Assembly: GCA_958296385.1 (NCBI GenBank)
Contig: OY282494.1
Coordinates: 1,037,416-1,101,415, forward strand
Source: an uncultured Dehalococcoidia bacterium
GTDB taxonomy: Bacteria > Chloroflexota > Dehalococcoidia > Lucifugimonadales > UBA3495
Reading direction: 5' to 3'
Length of the DNA stretch: 64,000 nucleotides
A program made the translations under genes and the position numbers. Each line of letters starts with the position of its first letter. Within the stretch, counting starts at the first letter, position 1. Under the pieces are notes generated by a model, which saw nothing but the letters and a program-made list of their open reading frames with translations, searched no databases and was not told where the DNA came from. Below are positions 56,951 to 64,000 of this stretch, in pieces.

Positions 56951-57784
56951 TCAAGTTGCATCCCCGGCGAAATGGTTGGCTACGGCTAGTACCAGGTTGC
57001 CCATGTGGGGGTGTTCGGGTTCTATGTCAACGGCGATGTTGGATTCTTGCAGCTTGCGGGTGCATACCGGGCCTACTGAGGCTACGGCTACGCGGCTTTG
57101 CAGGCTGGCGCGCAGGGATTGTTCGCATCCGGCAGCGGCGGCGATGGCCAGCAGGTTGGGGACTTGGGGGCGGCTGGTGAAGGCCAGGGCGTCAACGTTG
57201 CCGCTTTCCATTTCGGCGATCAGGGAGAGGACGGGGGCGTGTTCGGTGGGCAGTCCCCAATCGTAGAGTACGAGTTCGCGGTAGTGGGCGCCTTGCTGAC
57301 GCAGGTAGGCGGGGAGTTCGGAGTCGGGGCCGCCGTAGCGCTGTACGATTACGCTGCGGTTGTGCAGGGGGAGGGGGAGGGCAGACATTGCGGCGGTGAG
57401 GTCTGCGGAGGTGAACGGCTCCGGGGGCATTACGTGAATGGGAATCTTGTTGCGGCGTAAGACGCGGGCCGGTTTGGGGCTGCGGGCGACGACGGTGAGA
57501 TTGCGCAGGGCCTCGGTGAATTGGTCATGCACGCCCATTGTGATGGCGGTTTGCATCATGGCTTGCGCGCCGACGCCGGTCAGGAAAATGGCGACGTCAA
57601 CGCGGCCGTCGCAGACGTCGTTGATGGCTTGTTGCACTTCCGGGCTGTCAGTCCGGTAGTGTTCCTGCAAGACCGGGGCGGCCAGCGGAACGCCGCCGTG
57701 CCGCCGGATGAGGCCGGCCATCTCGTCGGACATACGGGCCTCGACGAAAGCCAGAACGCGTCCGTTGAGGGATGCGGTTGTCAT
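56951..57784 (-). CDS. hemD: Uroporphyrinogen-III synthase-like protein
   Basis: A 277-residue HemD-family protein, which closes hydroxymethylbilane to uroporphyrinogen III, the precursor of siroheme, haem and cobalamin. The family is poorly conserved; visible features are the start GRVLAFVEARMSDEMAGLI, IFLTGVGAQAM near residue 65, LVLYDWGLPTEHAPVL and the AFTSRPQVPNLLAIA segment with VASVGPVCTRKLQESNI near the end. It follows the siroheme-dependent reductase by 16 nt on the same strand, which supports a role in making its cofactor. Confidence 0.85.
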   Translation of the reverse strand: MTTASLNGRVLAFVEARMSDEMAGLIRRHGGVPLAAPVLQEHYRTDSPEVQQAINDVCDGRVDVAIFLTGVGAQAMMQTAITMGVHDQFTEALRNLTVVARSPKPARVLRRNKIPIHVMPPEPFTSADLTAAMSALPLPLHNRSVIVQRYGGPDSELPAYLRQQGAHYRELVLYDWGLPTEHAPVLSLIAEMESGNVDALAFTSRPQVPNLLAIAAAAGCEQSLRASLQSRVAVASVGPVCTRKLQESNIAVDIEPEHPHMGNLVLAVANHFAGDAT

Positions 57785-57800
57785 GGAAGGCGTAACGGGG

Positions 57801-59636
57801 CTAGACGGCGCACTCGCCCTCGCCGCGCTCCAGCACGTACTGGTTGGTACGTTCCCAATCGAAGTACATCTCGCCGCCGGCCTCGGATTCGTGGCCGATT
57901 TCCTGGGCGCGGGCGGCTACCGCCGTTACGTCGTCAAGGCCCACGCGGTCGAGAAAGTCGTTGAACCGTTCGCCGTTGTGAGCGCGGTTGTCCTGGTAAT
58001 AAGTGACAATCTCTTTGAGGACGGAGGGAACCAGTTTGGCGGGGACTTTAATCTTGGGGACGCGGGTTCCGATGCGGGAATCCTCAACGCGGTTATCACC
58101 GTAGTTGCCGCCGAGGAACAGTTCGTAGGCGGGAATCTGCTTGCCGTCAACGCCCTTGACGGCGGCGCCGTGGAAGCCGATGTTGGCGATGTGGTGGAGG
58201 CCGCAACCGTTGGGGCAGCCGCTCATCTTGATGCGGATGTCCTGGACGCCGGGGTCGTCGGTGAGGCCGTTCCAGGTTTGCATCTCGGTGCGGAGGGCCT
58301 GGGCCAGGCCCATGGAGGCGGTGATGCCGAGTTTGCAGCTGTCGGTGCCGGGGCAGGACACTACGTTGGTGATGTGGCTGTGGCCGGGTTCGGCCAGGTC
58401 AAGGGCTTGCAGGGCTTGCCAAACGTCGGGCAAGTATCCGGTGGGCACCCAGCGCAGCACCAGATTTTGCTCTTGCGTGGTGCGGATTTTGCCGCCGGTG
58501 TACCGGCGGACGATGCTCGCGAGGCCGCGGAATTGTTCGGGGGAAAGGTCGCCGCGGACGGGTTTGACGTTGACGACGTGGTAGCCGTCCTGCCGCTGGG
58601 GTTCTACGTTGGTGTCCAGCCAGCGCCGGTACTCCGGGCTGCCGTCATTGCCATTGGGCGAGGCGGGCGGCGCGGGCGGGGTTTCGCGCTGGATTTCCTC
58701 AGCCGTCATCAGGGGTCGGAAATCTATGGGGCCGATGTTGGCAAGTTCGGCGTCAACCATGGCGCGGAATTCGTCAAGGCCGATGCGGTCGATTAGCACT
58801 TTGAGGCGGGCCATCATGCGGTTTTTGCGGAGGATGTCGGCGTTGTTGAATACCGTCCAGATGGCCAGGGCGACGCGGAGGTAGTCATCCTCGGAAACCC
58901 ATTCGTAGAGGGGTTTGGCGAGGCGGGGCATTATGGAGGTGCCGCCGCCGCAATAGACCTTGAAGCCTTTGCGCGGCTCGCCATCGATGGTTTGGTACCG
59001 GGATACGAAAGTGAGGTCTTGCACGGCGGCGGCTACTTCGTCGCGCTTGTCGTTGCCGGTGAAGGCGGACTTGAACTTGCGGGGGAAGTTTTGCGTGATG
59101 GGGTGGCGGGCGCCAAAGCGGACGTAGGCGGTTAGATATGGCGTGGGGTCGAAGGTTTCGTCGGGGCTGACGCCGGCGGTGGGGGAGCCGACGACGTTGC
59201 GGACGGTGTTGCCGCAGGCTTCGCGGGTGGAGAGGCCAACCTGGCCCAGCAGCCGCAGGGCGGCCGACGTTTCCTCCAGGGGGATGTGGTGGAACTGGAT
59301 GTTCTCGCGGGTAGTGATGTGGCCTTTCTGCAAGGGGGCGTAATGCTCGGCGACGTCGGCCAGGGCTTCCAGCATGGCGACGGAGGCGATGCCGCCGGGG
59401 AGCTTGACGCGAATCATCTGCACGTCGGCCTGGCGCTGACCGTACACGCCTTGCCGCAGGCGGAACGGGGTAAAGACGGTGTTGTCAAGCTCGCCGACGC
59501 GGAAACGCGCGACTTCGGCGTCAAAGCGCTGGATTTCATCCTCCATAAAGGGGATGATGCCGGGCGCGTCAGGGGCCAGACGCATACTGGAGGCGTGGAT
59601 TTCCTGCTGGTCGGGAGACTGGGGCTGGGTGGTCAA
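57801..59636 (-). CDS. Siroheme nitrite/sulfite reductase (ferredoxin type)
   Basis: A 611-residue nitrite/sulfite reductase with two half-repeats and siroheme plus 4Fe-4S. The cluster cysteines are in CPGTDSCKLG (about 427-433) and SGCPNGCGLH (about 472-476). The N-terminal half has RLRQGVYGQRQ and HITTRENIQFHHIP; the second half has RRYTGGKIRTTQEQNLVLRWV. Whether nitrite or sulfite is the substrate is not fixed by these motifs. TTG 59634-59636 is the start, with AGGAGG five nt upstream; a long terminator-bearing leader precedes it. hemD follows by 16 nt. Confidence 0.93.
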   Translation of the reverse strand: MTTQPQSPDQQEIHASSMRLAPDAPGIIPFMEDEIQRFDAEVARFRVGELDNTVFTPFRLRQGVYGQRQADVQMIRVKLPGGIASVAMLEALADVAEHYAPLQKGHITTRENIQFHHIPLEETSAALRLLGQVGLSTREACGNTVRNVVGSPTAGVSPDETFDPTPYLTAYVRFGARHPITQNFPRKFKSAFTGNDKRDEVAAAVQDLTFVSRYQTIDGEPRKGFKVYCGGGTSIMPRLAKPLYEWVSEDDYLRVALAIWTVFNNADILRKNRMMARLKVLIDRIGLDEFRAMVDAELANIGPIDFRPLMTAEEIQRETPPAPPASPNGNDGSPEYRRWLDTNVEPQRQDGYHVVNVKPVRGDLSPEQFRGLASIVRRYTGGKIRTTQEQNLVLRWVPTGYLPDVWQALQALDLAEPGHSHITNVVSCPGTDSCKLGITASMGLAQALRTEMQTWNGLTDDPGVQDIRIKMSGCPNGCGLHHIANIGFHGAAVKGVDGKQIPAYELFLGGNYGDNRVEDSRIGTRVPKIKVPAKLVPSVLKEIVTYYQDNRAHNGERFNDFLDRVGLDDVTAVAARAQEIGHESEAGGEMYFDWERTNQYVLERGEGECAV

Positions 59637-59817
59637 GGTGTCCTCCTCAGGGTGCGGCAATAAAAAAACCCATCGTCGGCGCTGGCCGAGGCGATGGGGG
59701 CGAAATAACGGGCTGAAAGTGGTTAAAATCAGGTTCAGCCTGCCCCCCTTTTGGGGGTACAGGTACAAGAGCACGCGGGGGCGTGGAAACGGGTCAATTT
59801 GCAATTACTGTGCATTT
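59637..59817 (-). promoter_or_regulatory. Attenuator-type leader of the siroheme reductase operon
   Basis: A 180-nt untranslated leader between a strong promoter and the TTG start. It carries CCTG-CCCCC/GGGGG-CAGG (59733-59757 region), GGCTGAA/TTCAGCC which shares bases with it, and then an intrinsic terminator (59662-59698). Mutually exclusive pairings ahead of a terminator are typical of riboswitches. I do not recognise a known aptamer class. Confidence 0.6.
59662..59698 (-). terminator. Strong intrinsic terminator inside the reductase leader
   Basis: On the minus strand CCCATCG-CC-TCGGC, loop, GCCGA-CGATGGG followed by TTTTTTT: 12 paired bases with one 2-nt bulge. It lies 26 nt before the start codon, so it must be bypassed for expression. 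Confidence 0.9.
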
Positions 59818-59821
59818 GCAA
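59797..59821. repeat. Direct repeat at the reductase transcription start
   Basis: ATTTGCAA occurs at 59797-59804 and 59814-59821, 17 bp apart, between the -10 and the leader. Possible regulator half-sites. Confidence 0.5.
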
Positions 59822-59823
59822 AA

Positions 59824-59852
59824 ACTATACAATTGAGGTCGGGAATTGTCAA
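59824..59852 (-). promoter_or_regulatory. Strong promoter of the siroheme reductase operon
   Basis: TTGACA (59847-59852), 17 nt, TATAGT (59824-59829) on the minus strand: perfect -35 and 5/6 -10. Confidence 0.8.
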
Positions 59853-59892
59853 CAGGGGCAGACGGGCCGGATGACGGCGCGGGACGGCGGGG

Positions 59893-60573
59893 TTAGCGCA
59901 GGGAGCGGTCGGAGTTGCGGGCGCGGTTGCTGGCGGTGTGGCCGGATACGAGCCAGATGCAGCGTTCGGCGATGTTGGTGGCCCGGTCGGCGATGCGCTC
60001 CAGGTCGTGGGCGACCCAGAGGAGGTAGGTGGCGCGCTGGATGGTGCGGGGGTCCTGGAGCATATAGACGAGCAGTTCGTGGTAAATCTGGTCGTAAAGG
60101 TCATCTACGGCGTCGTCGTTGTCGCACACCTGACGGGCCTGCCATTCGTCGCGTTCGGCGAAAGCCTGGAGGCTGTCGTTGAGCATATTCAGGGCCAGGT
60201 CGGCCATGCGGGGGATGTCAATGAGGGGTTTGAGCAGGGGTTCCTGGTACATACGCAGGCAGATTTTGGCGATGCCTTCGGCGTAATCGCCCATGCGCTC
60301 CAGCTCAACGCCGACGTGGACGATGGACATGAGGGTACGCAAGTCGCGGGCGGCGGGCTGCTGGGTGGCAATCAGGCCAACGCACTTGCTTTCCAGCTCG
60401 TCTTGCAGGTTGTCGATGGCGTCGTCGTTCTGGATGACCTGCCGGGCCATGTCGGGGTCGCGTTCCTGCAAGGCGTGGAGGGCCTGGCGGGTGGTTTCCT
60501 CGACCATGCGGCCCATCTCGCTTAAGTCGGATTGCAGCAAATCCAGGTTGCGGTCGAATTCTGACCTTAGCAT
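59893..60573 (-). CDS. phoU: Phosphate transport regulator PhoU
   Basis: A 226-residue PhoU with two tandem three-helix PhoU repeats. Landmarks are ERDPDMARQVIQNDDAIDNLQDELE, VGVELERMGDYAEGIAKI and the second-half ERDEWQARQVCDNDDAVDDLYDQI and AHDLERIADRATNIAERC, with acidic metal sites. It modulates PstSCAB and the phosphate sensor kinase in known systems. Last gene of pstC-pstA-pstB-phoU on the minus strand, 39 bp after pstB. Confidence 0.96.
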   Translation of the reverse strand: MLRSEFDRNLDLLQSDLSEMGRMVEETTRQALHALQERDPDMARQVIQNDDAIDNLQDELESKCVGLIATQQPAARDLRTLMSIVHVGVELERMGDYAEGIAKICLRMYQEPLLKPLIDIPRMADLALNMLNDSLQAFAERDEWQARQVCDNDDAVDDLYDQIYHELLVYMLQDPRTIQRATYLLWVAHDLERIADRATNIAERCIWLVSGHTASNRARNSDRSLR

Positions 60574-60612
60574 GGCGATGCCTCTATTGCTGTGTTGGGC
60601 CGCCGGCGGCGG

Positions 60613-61404
60613 TTATCCGATGCGGCCGGTGATGTAGGCTTCGGTGCGTTCATCGGTGGGGTTGGTGAACATACGGGAGGTTTCGTCGAACTCGACGAGG
60701 TGGGCAACCCGGTGCTCATCCGGCATCAGCAGGGCGGTTTTGTCGGAAACGCGGCCGGCCTGCTGCATATTGTGGGTTACGATGACGATGGTGTAGCGCT
60801 TTTTGAGTTCCTGCATCAGTTCCTCGATGGCGAGGGTTGCGATGGGGTCCAGTGCGGAGCAGGGTTCGTCCATGAGGATTACGCTGGGTTGGACGGCGAG
60901 GGCGCGGGCGATGCAGAGGCGCTGCTGCTGGCCGCCGGAGAGGGTGAGGCCGGACTCTTTGAGGCGGTCTTTGACTTCCTCCCAAAGGGCGGCGGCGCGC
61001 AGGGATTCCTCTACGATGTCATCCAGCCGGCCGTTAAAGCCGTTGATGCGGGGGCCAAAGGCTACGTTGTCGTAAATGGACTTGGAGAAGGGGTTGGGGC
61101 GCTGGAACACCATGCCAATCTGGTAGCGAATCTGCGTGGGGTCGGAACCGGGGGCGTAGAGGTCGTAATCGCCAAACCAAATCTTGCCGTCCATGCGGAA
61201 AGCGGGGATGAGGTCGTTCATCCGGTTGACGCAGCGCAGGAGGGTGCTCTTGCCGGCGCCGCTGGGGCCGATGATGGCGGTAACCTCATGCTCCGGCACG
61301 GCCATGTCAACGTTGGTGATGACCTTGTTGGCGCCGTAATAAGCGGTTACGCCCTCAAAGCGCAGGGCGTGGCGGACGGCGACGGGTTCGGCGGCGGTGG
61401 TCAT
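60613..61404 (-). CDS. pstB: Phosphate ABC transporter ATP-binding protein
   Basis: A 263-residue PstB. Walker A is [19 protein letters not shown] (about residues 43-61), the Q-loop follows with [10 protein letters not shown], the signature is [17 protein letters not shown], and Walker B is [13 protein letters not shown], then [16 protein letters not shown] hydrolysis here drives phosphate uptake through PstA-PstC. It lies 6 nt after pstA. Confidence 0.97.
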   Translation of the reverse strand: MTTAAEPVAVRHALRFEGVTAYYGANKVITNVDMAVPEHEVTAIIGPSGAGKSTLLRCVNRMNDLIPAFRMDGKIWFGDYDLYAPGSDPTQIRYQIGMVFQRPNPFSKSIYDNVAFGPRINGFNGRLDDIVEESLRAAALWEEVKDRLKESGLTLSGGQQQRLCIARALAVQPSVILMDEPCSALDPIATLAIEELMQELKKRYTIVIVTHNMQQAGRVSDKTALLMPDEHRVAHLVEFDETSRMFTNPTDERTEAYITGRIG

Positions 61405-61410
61405 TGTGGG

Positions 61411-62337
61411 CTACCCCCGGTGTTTGCCTTGCAGATAGTTGCGGAGGATGATGGCGGCGCCGTTCATTCCCAGCAGCAGAATGAGCAGGACGATGATACC
61501 GGCGGCGGCCAGCATATGGAACTCCTCTTGCGGCTTGGAAATCCAGACGTAAATCTGGATGGGCAGTACGGTGAAACGGTCGAGGGGGGAGGTGGGGGCG
61601 AAGGGTACGAAAGAGAGGGCGCCCATGATGACGAGGGGGGCGGCTTCGCCCATGGCGCGGCTGACGGCGAGGATGATGCCGGTGAGGACGCCGGGCATGG
61701 CCTGGGGGAGGACAAGCCGCCAGACGACTTGCCAGCGGGTGGCGCCCAAAGCGTAACCGCCCTCGCGCACCGACGGGGGGACGGCGCGGATGGCCTCTTG
61801 CGACGACACGATTACGACGGGCATGATAAGCAGGGCCAGCGTTAGGCCGGCGGCGGTTACGTTCTTGCCTTTGGCGGCGGATTCGGGGTCAATCCAGACG
61901 AAAAAAGCGACGAATATGGCGAGGCCCAGGATGCCGTACACGATGGAGGGGACGGCGGCGAGGTTCTGGATGTTAATCTGAATGAGCTCATCAATGCGGC
62001 GGCCGCCGGCGTATTCCTCCAGGTAGATGGCGGCGGCGACGCCGACGGTGAACGAGACTATTATGCAGATGCTCATTACCCAGACGGTGCCGATGATGGC
62101 GGGCCAGAGGCCGGAGGCGATGGCCTTGCTGGAGGGTATATCGGTAAGCAGGGTGCGGATGGAGCTGCCGTCCAGGTTGAGCCAGCCGATGGCATCGGAA
62201 AGCACGCTGTACAGCAGGGCGGCCAGCATCAGCAGGCTGACCAGCACGGCGCCAACGCATAGCGACTGGAACAGCGTCGCGCTGCGGCGGCGTTTGGCCA
62301 GTTTGCGGCGGTAGGGCGTCAGGTTGGAGGCGGCCAT
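61411..62337 (-). CDS. pstA: Phosphate ABC transporter permease PstA
   Basis: A 308-residue inner-membrane permease with six predicted helices. It has IVSFTVGVAAAIYLEEYAGG, the EAA-type loop SVREGGYALGATRWQVVWRLVLPQAMPG that contacts the ATPase (quoted in part), and the SRAMGEAAPLVIMGA segment characteristic of PstA. The ATG overlaps the pstC stop by one base (TAATG), so translation is coupled. Confidence 0.96.
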   Translation of the reverse strand: MAASNLTPYRRKLAKRRRSATLFQSLCVGAVLVSLLMLAALLYSVLSDAIGWLNLDGSSIRTLLTDIPSSKAIASGLWPAIIGTVWVMSICIIVSFTVGVAAAIYLEEYAGGRRIDELIQINIQNLAAVPSIVYGILGLAIFVAFFVWIDPESAAKGKNVTAAGLTLALLIMPVVIVSSQEAIRAVPPSVREGGYALGATRWQVVWRLVLPQAMPGVLTGIILAVSRAMGEAAPLVIMGALSFVPFAPTSPLDRFTVLPIQIYVWISKPQEEFHMLAAAGIIVLLILLLGMNGAAIILRNYLQGKHRG

Positions 62338-63659
62338 TATTCGTACACCTCGCGGAACCGGGTAACGACGGCCTGGCTGAGCAGGTTCATAATCAGGGTG
62401 ATGACAAAGAGGGTGATGCCGACGGCGAACAGGGCCTGGAACTGCGCGGTGCCGGGGATGGCGTTGTCGCTGAAATTGGTCGTGGCCATGAACCCGGTCA
62501 TGGTGTTGACCGGGTCGAGGGGGTTGAACGTGAGGGAGTCGTTCTGGCCGGCGGCGATGAATACAATCATGGTTTCGCCGACGGCGCGGGACATGGCGAG
62601 GATGAAAGCGGCGACGATGCCGGACAGGGCGGCGGGAACTACGACGCGGGTGGATACTTCCACTTTGGTTGCGCCCAATGCGTAGGCGCCCTCGCGCAGG
62701 GATTGGGGCACGGCACGCAGGGCGTCCTCGCTGAGGCTGGATACCATGGGGACAATCATGATGCCCATTACGATGGCGGCGGACAGGGCGTTGAAAATGC
62801 CGATTTCAACGCCGATGGTTTCGGCAAAGGCGCGCAGCAGGGGGGTTATAAAGAACAGGGCGAAAAATCCGTACACGACGGTGGGGACGCCGGCCAGGAC
62901 TTCAAGGATGGGCTTGGTGATGGCGCGCATCCGAGGGGGGGCGTATTCGCTGAGAAAGATGGCGCTGAGCAGGCCCAGGGGGACGGCGACGGCCATGGCG
63001 AGGACGGCAATCATGGTGGTGCCGACGAGCAGGGGCCAGATGCCGTAGGAACGGGGCACCAGCAGGGTGCGCCACTTGGTGTCGGTAAAGAAGCGATGCC
63101 ACTGCACCGATTCAGGGACGGCGAAAGAACCCGTTTGGATGCCGGGGCCCGGGACGGCGTTGCTCACTGCGTGGACGGTTACCTTGTAAGAACGGCCGGG
63201 GTTGGGGTTGGCGATGACGCAGGAAGTTCGCTCCGGGGTTAAGGTTTGGCAGTCCGACAAGTCGGTTGCCAGAGTGGGGAGTATGGATACGCGGTAGCCG
63301 GTGGGCGCTGCGCCGTCGGTGGGGGGCGTCCAGTCGACGTAAATCAGGGGGTCGGTGGTAGCGCGGACGGTCAGGGTGGGGACGATGCCGGGGGCCAGGG
63401 GGCCGGTGGCTATGGCGTCTGTGCCGGCGGCAACGGCGTTGGCTGCGCCGGTAGCGTGGGCCTCAAGGGGTTTGGTTTCGTAGAAATCGGCGGTGAAGAA
63501 CTGGACGCCCTGGTAAAGCAGGACGGCGACGATGGCGACGGTGGTGAAGACGGAAACCGAGGCTAAAAGAAAAAGCACCCACCGAATGATACGTTCCAGT
63601 AGGTGCTTGCCAGCGCGGGAGGCGGCGATGGGTTGACCGGCCGAGGGGGTTGCGCTCAC
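62337..63659 (-). CDS. pstC: Phosphate ABC transporter permease PstC with inserted FN3-like domain
   Basis: A 440-residue PstC, longer than the usual 300-320. After TM1 ([20 protein letters not shown]) comes an insertion at about residues 90-177 with a fibronectin-III-like pattern ([19 protein letters not shown], then [11 protein letters not shown]), placed in the extracytoplasmic loop. The permease core then follows: [40 protein letters not shown] and [17 protein letters not shown] chose GTG 63657-63659 with GGAGG ten nt upstream; TTG 63711-63713 is an alternative. pstS is not in the window. Confidence 0.9.
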   Translation of the reverse strand: MSATPSAGQPIAASRAGKHLLERIIRWVLFLLASVSVFTTVAIVAVLLYQGVQFFTADFYETKPLEAHATGAANAVAAGTDAIATGPLAPGIVPTLTVRATTDPLIYVDWTPPTDGAAPTGYRVSILPTLATDLSDCQTLTPERTSCVIANPNPGRSYKVTVHAVSNAVPGPGIQTGSFAVPESVQWHRFFTDTKWRTLLVPRSYGIWPLLVGTTMIAVLAMAVAVPLGLLSAIFLSEYAPPRMRAITKPILEVLAGVPTVVYGFFALFFITPLLRAFAETIGVEIGIFNALSAAIVMGIMIVPMVSSLSEDALRAVPQSLREGAYALGATKVEVSTRVVVPAALSGIVAAFILAMSRAVGETMIVFIAAGQNDSLTFNPLDPVNTMTGFMATTNFSDNAIPGTAQFQALFAVGITLFVITLIMNLLSQAVVTRFREVYE

Positions 63660-63790
63660 TGCCGGCTTGCCTCCGAGTATTTTGTCAAAGGGCAAAATCG
63701 GTTCACCTGGCAAAAAAGCGCTGCAAAACGCGGGGATGTCAGCCGAAAGGCGGGCGTGGCAGAGGCCGACGCCGCCGATGTCGTGGGATT

Positions 63791-63820
63791 ATAATAGCCG
63801 GGCCGGGGGCAGTCTGGCAA
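63791..63820 (-). promoter_or_regulatory. Probable promoter of the pst operon
   Basis: TTGCCA (63815-63820), 18 nt, TATTAT (63791-63796) on the minus strand; an overlapping TATAAT is at 63788-63793. No clear Pho box was found. Confidence 0.5.
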
Positions 63821-63924
63821 GCCGTTTGGATTGGATATTCAGTATAGAATGTTGCGATAAAACCGGCGGGCCGGGGCCGTGGCTGGCACATCTAAATCAG
63901 GCTATGGCGATGCGAGGATGGACA

Positions 63925-64000
63925 TTGAGTGAACGATTGCAGTTGAGCGTGGTTGACCAGTCGCCGATGCGGGAGGGCAGCAGCGCGGGGGTAGCGCTGC
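63925..64000 (+). CDS. Luciferase-like (LLM class) flavin/F420 monooxygenase, N-terminus only
   Basis: Only the first 25 codons are inside the window. After TTG 63925 the text LQLSVVDQSPMREGSSAGVAL matches the very conserved opening of LLM-class oxidoreductases (LSVLDQSPxxEG). GAGGA lies seven nt upstream; ATG 63904 and ATG 63910 are alternative starts in the same frame. Diverges from the pst operon. Confidence 0.75.
   Translation, partial: MSERLQLSVVDQSPMREGSSAGVAL

Noticed and set aside
1-64000. CRISPR arrays, tRNA or rRNA genes
   Set aside because: No regularly spaced repeats were seen, and no T-arm plus anticodon pattern or rRNA signature was found by reading; a covariance scan could still find an atypical tRNA.

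Overview
The window is a GC-rich bacterial chromosome segment with dense, mostly metabolic gene content and no rRNA, tRNA, CRISPR array or intact insertion sequence that I could find. The gene set points to an uncultured Chloroflexota lineage of the Dehalococcoidia/SAR202 kind: paired acyl-CoA dehydrogenases, D-aminoacylase-type amidohydrolase, F420-type PPOX and luciferase-like oxidoreductases, a fused AccD-AccA carboxyltransferase, a GreA with a long N-terminal domain, and a huge Pro/Thr-linker surface protein. This assignment is inference from family content, not from a marker-gene tree.

Layout. 1-2.4 kb: aspartate decarboxylase panD followed by two overlapping or adjacent methyltransferases, behind a consensus promoter and a 445-nt leader rich in hairpins. 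2.7-7 kb: amidohydrolase, a VapC toxin with an unusually large antitoxin under a perfect 18-bp palindromic operator, an Mrr-type restriction endonuclease and a small unknown gene. 7-13.6 kb: acyl-CoA dehydrogenase pair, Ppx/GppA phosphatase with two thymidylate kinases, an SDR. 13.6-19 kb: methionine synthase split into a catalytic gene and a separate reactivation-domain gene, a PH-like membrane protein and tsaD, then about 750 bp of gene-free DNA with inverted repeats. 19.8-28 kb: CNNM/CBS membrane protein, histidine phosphatase, tilS, accDA, an Mrp-type ATPase with a DUF59 partner, a SprT-like protease and a quinone reductase. 28-31 kb: greA, a probable selenocysteine peroxiredoxin (in-frame UGA at the catalytic position with a SECIS-like hairpin), and a metallo-beta-lactamase exonuclease. 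30.8-36.4 kb: the ilvB-ilvN-ilvC-leuA operon under a leucine-type T-box, with a second leader ORF in front of leuA. 36.5-44 kb: unknown helical protein, a 1,551-residue surface protein whose start lies on a 13-G tract, and two tandem Uma2 endonucleases. 44-57 kb: leuB, a cation exchanger, JAMM peptidase, two zinc-ribbon proteins, phosphatase, DUF167, then a co-directional run of enoyl-CoA hydratase, metF, acpS, nnr, PPOX, an alpha/beta hydrolase, a TPP enzyme, radC and a cupin. 57-64 kb: hemD and a siroheme nitrite/sulfite reductase behind an attenuator-type leader, then phoU-pstB-pstA-pstC and the start of a luciferase-like monooxygenase.

Across the whole window the plus strand changes abruptly from C-rich to G-rich at about 36.4 kb regardless of gene direction, which is the sign expected at a replication origin; no dnaA or DnaA-box cluster is present, so an origin-proximal site, an inversion end or an assembly join all remain possible.

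How the genes fit together: branched-chain amino acid synthesis (ilvBNC, leuA, leuB) is the largest pathway and carries two layers of leader control. One-carbon/methionine metabolism (metH catalytic and reactivation parts, metF) and siroheme-dependent reduction (hemD plus the reductase) are the other coherent groups. The Pst/PhoU block is a phosphate uptake system without its binding protein in this window.
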